A stretch of DNA of 64,000 bases from Prolixibacteraceae bacterium UBA6029 (GTDB taxonomy: Bacteria; Bacteroidota; Bacteroidia; Bacteroidales; Prolixibacteraceae), in assembly GCA_002429385.1 (NCBI GenBank), contig DIZL01000020.1:46498-110497 (forward strand), given 5' to 3'. How positions within the stretch are numbered: the first letter of the stretch is position 1; each line of letters opens with the position of its first letter. Below are positions 17,375-24,020 of the stretch, piece by piece. A program made the position numbers and the translations under genes. A model generated the notes under the pieces. It had not been told where the DNA came from. It ran no database searches and worked only from the letters and a program-made list of their open reading frames with translations.

Positions 17375-19153
17375 TCAATATACATCGGATTGAAAGCGTT
17401 TTTCCTTCTTTAGTGTTTTCAGGTAATCCAGTGCTTTTTCTGTGCTCATTCCCCCTTCTGTTTCGAATATTTGTAGCAGGGTTTTCTGAACATCGCGCGC
17501 CATTTGTTTCATATCACCACACAGATAAATGTTTGCCCCATTGGTCAACCACTTAAATACCTCCTTTTGATTTTCAATCAGACGATGCTGCACATATAAT
17601 TTCTCTTCCTGATCACGTGAAAATGCAACATCAATCCTTTCCAGATAGCCATCTTTAAGCAGTTTCTGCCATTCAAGCTGATATAGAAAATCTGAATAAA
17701 ACCTGCGATCTCCAAAAAACAACCAGGTATTTCCTTTCTGATTATTGGCTTCCCGCTGCTGAAGGAACGCTCGGTATGGAGCAACTCCTGTGCCGGCTCC
17801 GATAAGAATAACCGGAGTTTTTTCATCTTCAGGAAGTTTAAATGCCGGATTCTTTTCAATGAATACTGAAACCTGTGAGTCCAATTCAATTCGGTCAGCC
17901 AGGTAGCCTGAACAGGCCCCTGCACGTTCTCTTCCATTGTGCGAATAGCGCACGGTTGCTACAGTAATATGAACCTCATTACCCACAGCAGCCTGGCTTG
18001 ATGAAATGGAATACAGCCTTGCCGGGAAACTCCTCAATATATCAGCCAATTCCTGTGCAGTCAATATTGCAGAGAAATCTTCCAGAAGATCGAGCAGATC
18101 ATGTCCATAAAGGTAATCATCAAGCTGTTGTTCATTTTCAACAATCTCCTTAAGTTTCCCATTTAGTGTCTTGTCCAGATATTTATGAATGACATCACGA
18201 TTGATAACTGTAATTTCCAAATGATCACTCAAGGCCTTTCTGAAGGAGAAAATACCTTCTTTCAGATTTACTGACTCGTTTCCATCAAAACTTAAATGGT
18301 TTAAAACAGCCTCAACCAAATGCGGAGGATTATTTGCCAGTATTCCAACAGAATCACCAGGTTCATAGGTAATTCCCGAACCATCCAGTGATAATTCAAT
18401 ATGATATACTTCTTTGTCCGAATCACGTCCTGTGATTTTAACCTTATCGAGAACAGTTGCCAGAAATGGGTTTCTTCTTGAATAAGCTTCTGTTCCAAAT
18501 GAATTGTCAGAAGCAATTGGAAGAAGTATGGAGGTTTCTGATGCTTCATTAAAAACAGATACAAAGTGATTAATCCAATCGCTGGCTCCTTCTTCGAAAT
18601 CCAAATCAAGTTTTAAAACAGGAAGGATTGCTTTAGCGCCCAATTTTGATAATGCCTGATCAATATCTGTTCCTGTTTTGCAAAAAAGCTTGTAACTCTT
18701 ATCCCCCAAAGCCAAGACTGAATAACTCAGACCCGCTAATTTTGGCGCACGCTTACCAGTAATAAACTCATGAAATTCTTCGGCCATTGCAGGTGGTTCT
18801 CCTTCACCATGAGTGCTTACGATAATAACTATATTGGTTTCTCCTGATAATTGTCTCATCTTGTAGTCATCAAGTGCTATTGTCGTTACTTCAACTCCTG
18901 AATTCCCAATCTTATCAGCAAGATTCGCTGCAATCAATTTACTGTGTCCCGTATGTGTGCCATAAAGTATTTTCAACTGTTTATCGCTCTTTACACGGCT
19001 GCCAATACTGATTGGATGAATATTGCCCGGTGATGCAAGTAACCCCTGGAAATAGCCGCTTAGCCATACAATCTGTTCTCTGTTTAATCCTGCGGTAAGA
19101 CTTCCAAGAGCATTTAGCTGCTGTTTGTTTAATGGACTTAATTTTAATGGCAT
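17375..19153 (-). CDS. cysJ: NADPH-sulfite reductase flavoprotein, CysJ type
   Basis: The diflavin reductase passes electrons from NADPH through FAD and FMN to the sulfite reductase hemoprotein. Order: N-terminal about 60-residue lead, flavodoxin domain with ILYGTHTGHSKLIAANLA (from about residue 77), FAD domain with RLYSISSSQ and GACSGYLADR, and NADPH domain with VILIGAGTGVAPYRAF (about 455) ending in the family-typical aromatic SDVY. At 592 aa it has the usual length. Its start overlaps the 3' end of sirC by 10 bp. Together with cysI it forms the complete assimilatory enzyme. Confidence 0.95.
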   Translation of the reverse strand: MPLKLSPLNKQQLNALGSLTAGLNREQIVWLSGYFQGLLASPGNIHPISIGSRVKSDKQLKILYGTHTGHSKLIAANLADKIGNSGVEVTTIALDDYKMRQLSGETNIVIIVSTHGEGEPPAMAEEFHEFITGKRAPKLAGLSYSVLALGDKSYKLFCKTGTDIDQALSKLGAKAILPVLKLDLDFEEGASDWINHFVSVFNEASETSILLPIASDNSFGTEAYSRRNPFLATVLDKVKITGRDSDKEVYHIELSLDGSGITYEPGDSVGILANNPPHLVEAVLNHLSFDGNESVNLKEGIFSFRKALSDHLEITVINRDVIHKYLDKTLNGKLKEIVENEQQLDDYLYGHDLLDLLEDFSAILTAQELADILRSFPARLYSISSSQAAVGNEVHITVATVRYSHNGRERAGACSGYLADRIELDSQVSVFIEKNPAFKLPEDEKTPVILIGAGTGVAPYRAFLQQREANNQKGNTWLFFGDRRFYSDFLYQLEWQKLLKDGYLERIDVAFSRDQEEKLYVQHRLIENQKEVFKWLTNGANIYLCGDMKQMARDVQKTLLQIFETEGGMSTEKALDYLKTLKKEKRFQSDVY

Positions 19154-19611
19154 TGTATATCGCTTTTTAGATTTTCAAGAAATTCCTGTATTTTATTGCG
19201 TAAACGGATGGCCTCTATTACATCTTCTGCATTTGACCCTACAGCGACCGTAATATTTCCATCCTGATAAATGGCTGGTGAAACAAACTGGCATAGTGCA
19301 GGATTATCGTGGATATTAACCAGTACGCCTGCTTCACGTCCATCCTGAGCAATTTGTCGGTCAAGAGTCTCATCGTTGGTACACGAATAAAGCATCAGGT
19401 ATCCTTTCAGATCAGCTTTCTCATATCTTTTTCTGAAGCATATCACTCCCAAGTCATATATTTCATCGCTGATATGTTCGGCCACTACTTCCAGATATGC
19501 ACCCGAACGTTGAAGAATTTTGATCTTCTTCAGTGCATTTTGGCCACCACCTATGATCAGGATTTTCTGATCTGTGATATCAATGGAGATTGGTAAATAA
19601 TTCTTTTTCAT
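19144..19611 (-). CDS. sirC: Precorrin-2 dehydrogenase/sirohydrochlorin ferrochelatase (Met8/CysG N-terminal type)
   Basis: A 155-residue NAD-binding protein with the ILIIGGGQNALKKIKIL Rossmann motif near the N-terminus and the segment FVSPAIYQDGNITVAVGSNA that holds the family's conserved surface, matching the N-terminal module of CysG and yeast Met8. It should oxidise precorrin-2 and probably insert iron to make siroheme, completing the cobA step. It lies 8 bp after DUF2061 and overlaps cysJ, so translation is probably coupled. Confidence 0.85.
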   Translation of the reverse strand: MKKNYLPISIDITDQKILIIGGGQNALKKIKILQRSGAYLEVVAEHISDEIYDLGVICFRKRYEKADLKGYLMLYSCTNDETLDRQIAQDGREAGVLVNIHDNPALCQFVSPAIYQDGNITVAVGSNAEDVIEAIRLRNKIQEFLENLKSDIQCH

Positions 19612-19619
19612 GTCATTAA

Positions 19620-19850
19620 TTATATTTCATAATCCGAGCCTGTATTTTTAATCCGTCCAAAACCGATCTTGTTCCAGGTCCTTTCATGGAAATAATAGAG
19701 CGTCATTTTTGTAAATACTTCTATTCCCCCTATGGTAAGGGCAAAATCAAGTTTGCCGGTTACCAGTAATGATATAACAAAAGTATCTATCGTTCCAATA
19801 GTACGCCATGATACAGATTTAACAATGCTACGGTATGATCTATCACTCAT
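19620..19850 (-). CDS. DUF2061 small membrane protein
   Basis: A 76-residue protein with the DUF2061 pattern: RSIVKSVSWRTIGTIDTFVISLLVTG (first helix) and GGIEVFTKMTLYYFHERTWNKIGFG (second helix and conserved HER/W residues). Members are usually found beside sulfate-assimilation genes, sometimes fused to cysteine-pathway enzymes; the molecular role is unknown. It is the first gene of the cys operon, 76 bp after the leader ORF stop and about 20 bp after the attenuator. Confidence 0.85.
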   Translation of the reverse strand: MSDRSYRSIVKSVSWRTIGTIDTFVISLLVTGKLDFALTIGGIEVFTKMTLYYFHERTWNKIGFGRIKNTGSDYEI

Positions 19851-19870
19851 TGTATGGGTTGTTTTTGCAT

Positions 19871-19904
19871 AAAAAAAGCCCTCCTGAAATTCAGAAGAGC
19901 TTTA
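19871..19904 (-). terminator. Intrinsic terminator in the cys operon leader (attenuator)
   Basis: Read on the minus strand, AAAGCTCTTCTGAA pairs with TTTCAGGAGGGCTTT (14 bp with two G-U pairs) and is followed by a seven-T run. It lies downstream of the leader ORF and upstream of DUF2061, so it must be read through for operon expression. Its left arm (CTTCTGAA, 19890-19897) is also complementary to TTCAGAAG inside the leader ORF (19942-19949), giving a competing antiterminator helix. Confidence 0.85.
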
Positions 19905-19926
19905 AAATATCGTGTTATATATCCAC

Positions 19927-20037
19927 CTATATCCGGTCTACCTTCTGAAGAATTCCATAAAGCCACATACACATACACATTGAAGTGCATATGATACAAC
20001 TTGTATTCTTCCTTGATATTCCGTTTAAATTTGTCAT
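19927..20037 (-). CDS. Cys/Met-rich leader peptide of the sulfite-reductase/siroheme operon
   Basis: A 36-codon ORF, ATG 20037 to TAG 19927, precedes an intrinsic terminator. Codons 13-25 read SCIICTSMCMCMW: four Cys codons (14, 17, 21, 23) and three Met codons (20, 22, 24) within 11 positions, directly upstream of genes that make the sulfide for cysteine and methionine. Codons 30-32 carry TTCAGAAG, the antiterminator strand. A strong predicted promoter lies 40-70 bp upstream. The arrangement is the classic one for ribosome-mediated transcription attenuation. I know of no named family for this peptide. The function is inferred from architecture. Confidence 0.75.
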   Translation of the reverse strand: MTNLNGISRKNTSCIICTSMCMCMWLYGILQKVDRI

Positions 20038-20078
20038 CGTCAATAAAAGACTAAATAGTCTGTAAATGTTTAATGCTA

Positions 20079-20109
20079 CAAATGTATATTCTAAATTGGC
20101 ATTTCAAAA
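20079..20109 (-). promoter_or_regulatory. Predicted promoter of the cys operon (TTTTG-N18-TACATTTG)
   Basis: On the minus strand a TTTTG at 20105-20109 and TACATTTG at 20079-20086 are separated by 18 bp, an excellent match to the Bacteroidota -33/-7 promoter. Transcription would start near 20073, giving a leader of about 220 nt. A 12-bp perfect palindrome, GACTAAATAGTC (20049-20060), lies between the start site and the leader ORF. Confidence 0.75.
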
Positions 20110-20159
20110 CAAAAAGAGGTTTATTTTTCGATTATTATTTAAATGCTAATATAGGAGCC

Positions 20160-20167
20160 TATATTTG
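20160..20167 (+). promoter_or_regulatory. Predicted TAnnTTTG promoter for the ATP-grasp-like gene
   Basis: TATATTTG matches the -7 element, 23 bp before ATG 20191. It faces away from the cys operon promoter about 75 bp away, so the two units are divergent. Confidence 0.5.
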
Positions 20168-20190
20168 CCATCGGAATTCTTGAATAGCTT

Positions 20191-21420
20191 ATGGCAAAAG
20201 CAAATGTTTATTATTTTAATCCGACATGTGAACTGGCCGTGGCCAATAGTTCATTCAGCTATATGCCACCACTCCTGCTTCAGGAAATGGAGCGAGACTT
20301 ATCCATACTTCCCTTCGCTTTTGCAACCGAAAATGATTTTGTATTAACGGAGAACCCGCCCTCGGAGGGATTTTTACAAGAATTAAAATATGCTGGGTTT
20401 GATTTGCCAACATTCTGTCGTTTGGCAGATCTGGAAGCAATTCACTCCCCAACATTGGGGAATATTTGTCCCTGGGGCTGGAGTCCTGCCGCTCATTTCA
20501 AACTAAAGAATCTGAAAGAGAAGTGCGATCCTGAATTTAGAATAAGTCCTGTTTCGAACTGGCGTGATGAACATCAGAAACTTTTTGAACGATTGAGCTC
20601 GCTCAATCTGCTCTCTGAAATGGTGAATCAGCATCCGCCTGACTGGTTTATAGACCCATCCTTAATCGGGAAAAAAGTAACCAGCTGTGAAGAAATTGAA
20701 TTGATTTTGGAAAAGCATTCTTCGATTGTGATAAAAGCACCAATGAGTTCTTCCGGTCGGGGAATTCAGATCATACGAAAAACAAAGCTTAGTGAATCAA
20801 ATAAGCAATGGATTTCAGGAGTAATCCGTCAACAAAACTATTTGATAGCAGAGCCATTTCTTGAAAAACTGATTGATCTTTCGTTTCAGTTCCAGGTACT
20901 GACTAATGCAGAAATTGAGTATTTGGGTTATTCCGTTTTCGAAACCAATTCGAATGGTCAATACCATGGAACTTATATTCATCCTGATTTGAATAGTATT
21001 TTGCCTGAAGAGAATACTTTTGAATTGGAAGCTATGATCAGGACAACCGCAACTATACTCAAGGAAGCTCTTAGCAAGTCCTTATATACAAGATTTCACA
21101 GAGGATTTTTAGGAGTCGATGCTTTGGTTTTCAAGCACGATAACAGGTTAAGGATACAGCCCTGTATTGAAGTAAACAGCCGGATGAATATGGGTATACT
21201 TTCACTGATTCTTGAAAAGAAAATTCACCCTGAATCAACAGGTAAATTTGAGCTCTTTTATGGAAAGCCGGGTAAATACATCAATTTCGATAAAGAGAAT
21301 GCGAAGTTAAACCCTGTAAAACTTTTGGATGAACGATTTTATTCAGGATATCTATCGCTGGTCGAACCCACTGAAGATAAAAAATTTGGAGCTTATATCT
21401 CCTTAGCAACAGCCAGATAG
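20191..21420 (+). CDS. Uncharacterised ATP-grasp-like protein
   Basis: A 409-residue soluble protein that I do not recognise as a named enzyme. Features resembling ATP-grasp ligases are IVIKAPMSSSGRGIQII (about residues 178-195, Lys plus Gly-rich loop), IAEPFLEKLIDLSFQF (about 227-242, adenine/Glu strand) and PCIEVNSRMNMGIL (about 323-336, metal-binding Glu/Asn). The N-terminal half begins YYFNPTCELAVAN and has many aromatic residues. No ligase substrate can be assigned. It has its own promoter and its 3' end overlaps the convergent response-regulator gene by 28 bp. Confidence 0.55.
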   Translation: MAKANVYYFNPTCELAVANSSFSYMPPLLLQEMERDLSILPFAFATENDFVLTENPPSEGFLQELKYAGFDLPTFCRLADLEAIHSPTLGNICPWGWSPAAHFKLKNLKEKCDPEFRISPVSNWRDEHQKLFERLSSLNLLSEMVNQHPPDWFIDPSLIGKKVTSCEEIELILEKHSSIVIKAPMSSSGRGIQIIRKTKLSESNKQWISGVIRQQNYLIAEPFLEKLIDLSFQFQVLTNAEIEYLGYSVFETNSNGQYHGTYIHPDLNSILPEENTFELEAMIRTTATILKEALSKSLYTRFHRGFLGVDALVFKHDNRLRIQPCIEVNSRMNMGILSLILEKKIHPESTGKFELFYGKPGKYINFDKENAKLNPVKLLDERFYSGYLSLVEPTEDKKFGAYISLATAR

Positions 21421-21800
21421 TGGTTAATGGTATCAAGCAGATATTTTAGACGGATGGGCTTGGTGATAAACTCATCACAACCAGCGTCCTGGCACATTCT
21501 TTCCTCCCCTGACAAGATAAATGCAGTCTGAACTACAATGATAATCTCAGGATAAAGTGATTTAATGATTCTGGTTGCTTCAATGCCATCCATCTTAGGC
21601 ATGTTGATGTCCATTAATATCAAATCAATAGAATCATTTTCTTTGACAATCTCAACAGCATCCACTCCGTTTTTAGCCCATACCAGATTGGCTTTGGTCT
21701 TTCTAAGGGCAGCTTCGAAATAAATATTACTGGGTTCGTTATCTTCTGCAATGAGAATCGTTTTACCTTCCCACAAATAAGTTACGTCAGTGAATTCCAT
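21393..21800 (-). CDS. Stand-alone response regulator receiver domain
   Basis: A 135-residue CheY-like receiver. ILIAEDNEPSNIYFEAAL holds the acidic pair, LILMDINMPKMDG the phospho-acceptor Asp, VVQTAFI the conserved Thr position and EFITKPI the conserved Lys. No output domain follows, so it probably passes a signal by protein contact or phosphotransfer. No histidine kinase is nearby. The frame is open further upstream without an ATG, but ATG 21800 starts seven residues or so before the first strand and is preferred. It converges on and overlaps the ATP-grasp-like gene. Confidence 0.85.
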   Translation of the reverse strand: MEFTDVTYLWEGKTILIAEDNEPSNIYFEAALRKTKANLVWAKNGVDAVEIVKENDSIDLILMDINMPKMDGIEATRIIKSLYPEIIIVVQTAFILSGEERMCQDAGCDEFITKPIRLKYLLDTINHYLAVAKEI

Positions 21801-22650
21801 ATTGTATTTGTTTATGATATTTTTTATTCCGTTTGTTTGTAAATCATGTAGAATTTTCGAATTAATCCTCTTCAAATGAGACGGATTACTCCAATAATCG
21901 TTTATTCCTGTTCAATAATTTGTACTTATCGCATTTTAAATTACCACTTTCCATTCTAATAACTGAAATACAATCTTCATTTTTTATCATTTTCCTGTTT
22001 TCATGGAAGCTATAAGACCTGCTGTTTCTGACAACTGAATGGCCTATAAATAGCGACATACGGCTCATTTTCGAACTTATTCAATGCCTGTTTTCCATCT
22101 GAAACATCACAGTAAATAAGGACAGGTTTTTCAAGCTTTAATATAGCAACTTTTTAGTTAATATCGCAATTTTCAGCCAATAAAATTTTCATTCTTTTAC
22201 AGTTAAATATTAACTTTCCCAATTCATTGATTTTATCGTCCAATTATCTTTTAAAGCTAGCCAAATTCAGTATTGAAATTACATATTGTACCCTTTCCTG
22301 ATTGATTGATTCAAGATCAGACAGATTAATTCTACTTTAACAGATTCAGTTTGGAATCCCAAAAGCGTAAATTAATCTTTTTGTTGAATCTGTTAAAAGA
22401 TAATCAATCCGGGTTAACACCTTAGTTTAAGTACTGTTTTAGTACTGTATAAATACTAAGTCCTGACATTTTGTATTTAAAACAATGGTAAACTGTATTT
22501 AATCTATGGAATTGGTATAGACCTGAAGTATTTTATTAATTCAATTGTGGTTTGTTTTGGCTAAATAATAATTAAAGCACAACCTGATAAGTTTTGATAT
22601 CTTTTATAATGTTTTAAGATTTTTTAAAATTACAGTTCATGAATTGAATC
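21801..22650. other. 850-bp intergenic region with a dispersed repeat
   Basis: No convincing gene is seen. A 60-codon minus-strand frame (21886-22068) has no family likeness and no promoter match. The middle carries a diverged copy (22326-22520) of the MITE-like element found at 46.7-47.2 kb. The rest is AT-rich. Confidence 0.5.
22326..22520 (+). repeat. Diverged partial copy of the 46.7-kb MITE-like element
   Basis: This stretch starts with TTAATTCTACTTTAACAGAT, then TCAGTTTGGAATCC, and is similar over about 195 bp to the reverse complement of 46974-47167, including blocks such as TTTTAGTACTGTATAAATAC, CCTGACATTTTGTATTTAAA and ATGGAATTGGTATAG. An internal inverted copy of the terminal sequence occurs at 22384-22404. 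No coding potential. The far end of the element is not recognisable here. Confidence 0.75.
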
Positions 22651-22658
22651 TATATTTG
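22651..22658 (+). promoter_or_regulatory. Predicted TAnnTTTG promoter for the interrupted secreted-protein gene
   Basis: TATATTTG matches the -7 consensus, 23 bp before the ATG of the TGA-interrupted gene, so the locus still appears to have transcription signals. Confidence 0.4.
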
Positions 22659-22681
22659 AAATGAATTTATATCATGTTGTT

Positions 22682-23290
22682 ATGAAACGTTTTCTTTTAA
22701 TACCAATTTTGGCCATGGGTCTGATCTTAAATTCCTGAGCTCAAAAGCCAGTTCAAAAGCCGAATTCTCCAAAGGAAGAAGTAAAGGTCAATCATGAGTA
22801 TGACGAAAAGGGTAATCTGATCAAATTTGATTCTTTACATTCATACAGTTGGTCAGGCGATACAACTCTTTTAAAGTCATTCTCTCCGAAAGACTTTAAA
22901 GATCAATTTAGCAATCAATTTAACTTCTTCTCCGATAGTACATTTCAGGAAAATTCATTCTTTGATGATTTTGATAATCTGTTTGCCCAACCTTTTAATG
23001 GACAACCGGATTCACTGCTGATGAAGAAACTGGGCAGATTTCCTCATTTTTACAATTTCAGGTTAAATACTGATTCACTGGCCATGAACATGAAAGACTT
23101 CGATGAGTTTTTCAGCTTAAGGGACAACAAAAGCGACAGCCTTTCGTCCAGGTCACTTGATAAATTACCGTTTCATTCGCAACAAAAATCAATGAATGAA
23201 ATGATGAAAATGCTTCAGCAACAAATGGAGCAAATGCAGGAATATCAACGAAAGCTGTTTAAAGAAGATCCGAAAACAAAGGTACTCTGA
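22682..23290 (+). pseudogene. Secreted or lipoprotein gene interrupted by an in-frame TGA at codon 19
   Basis: From ATG 22682 the frame encodes a good signal peptide (MKRFLLIPILAMGLILNS), then TGA at 22736-22738, then AQKPVQKP and an uninterrupted 184-codon stretch to 23290. The stop falls exactly where a lipobox Cys (LNS-C) or a residue before AQ would be; Cys (TGC/TGT) or Trp (TGG) is one base away. The body is acidic and Phe/Asp/Ser-rich with a Met/Gln-rich helical C-terminus (MNEMMKMLQQQMEQMQEYQRK). I recognise no family. Either a recent nonsense mutation, a sequencing error, or (less likely) recoding. A shorter product from ATG 23021 (89 aa) is possible. Confidence 0.65.
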
Positions 23291-23385
23291 GATTCTGATT
23301 ACAACAAAACGCCTGGATTTCTGTTTGAATAGTCAGAACAGATTCAACGTCTGGCTAATTGCACAAACAAGGAAGAGCATAACCC

Positions 23386-24012
23386 ATGGAGAGAAAACCT
23401 TATAATGTCGCGTATGGACTTGCCATATTTACAATTGCCTATAATATTTTAGAAGGACTCGTTTCAATCTGGTTTGGAATTAAAGACGAAACCCTTACCC
23501 TATTTGGCTTTGGTGCCGATAGTTTTATTGAAGTATTTTCGGGCATTGGAATAGCCATCATGATTCTTCGTATACGTCAAAATGCCCAAAGCCCTAAAAG
23601 CGAATTCGAAATAACAGCCCTCAAAATAACCGGGACTGCATTCTATCTTTTATCTGTTGGTCTGTTGGCAGGTGTCATTTTAAACCTGATCAATCATCAA
23701 AAACCTACTACTACCCTGGTAGGAGTAATTGTTTCCCTGATTTCCATTGCGGTCATGGTTTGGTTAATGAATGCGAAAAAGAAAATCGGCAGACAACTAA
23801 ATTCAGAAGCAATTCTCTCAGATGCCAATTGCACCAGGGTTTGTGTATATATGTCGGTCGTATTGCTGGCTTCAAGTCTCATCTATGAGTTTACCGGATT
23901 TGCATATGCTGATGCGATTGGTACTACCGGGCTAATTTACTTTTCTGTGACTGAAGGAAAAGAAGCTTTTGAAAAAGCAAAGGGCAAAGCGTGCAATTGC
24001 GATCATTGTTAA
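23386..24012 (+). CDS. Cation-transporter-like membrane protein with Cys/His tail
   Basis: A 208-residue protein with about six hydrophobic helices, resembling the transmembrane part of cation diffusion facilitator-type transporters: LTLFGFGADSFIEVFSGIGIAIMI (residues 37-60) resembles the metal-site helix, and DANCTRVCVYMSVVLLASSLIYEF the fifth helix. It ends in CNCDHC, a plausible metal-binding tail. It lacks the cytoplasmic domain of typical CDF proteins. Metal specificity is unknown. It converges with the TonB receptor gene, ends separated by 8 bp. Confidence 0.7.
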   Translation: MERKPYNVAYGLAIFTIAYNILEGLVSIWFGIKDETLTLFGFGADSFIEVFSGIGIAIMILRIRQNAQSPKSEFEITALKITGTAFYLLSVGLLAGVILNLINHQKPTTTLVGVIVSLISIAVMVWLMNAKKKIGRQLNSEAILSDANCTRVCVYMSVVLLASSLIYEFTGFAYADAIGTTGLIYFSVTEGKEAFEKAKGKACNCDHC

Positions 24013-24020
24013 GTATGTAG

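Noticed and set aside
19850..20075. SAM or other riboswitch in the cys leader
   Set aside because: The leader is explained by a short ORF plus terminator/antiterminator, and I see no match to a known sulfur riboswitch core.
21886..22068. 60-codon minus-strand ORF
   Set aside because: No recognisable family, no promoter match, and it lies in an AT-rich repeat-bearing gap; probably chance.
22736..22738. Selenocysteine at the TGA codon
   Set aside because: The codon falls in a signal peptide and no SECIS-like hairpin is apparent directly after it; a nonsense change is simpler.
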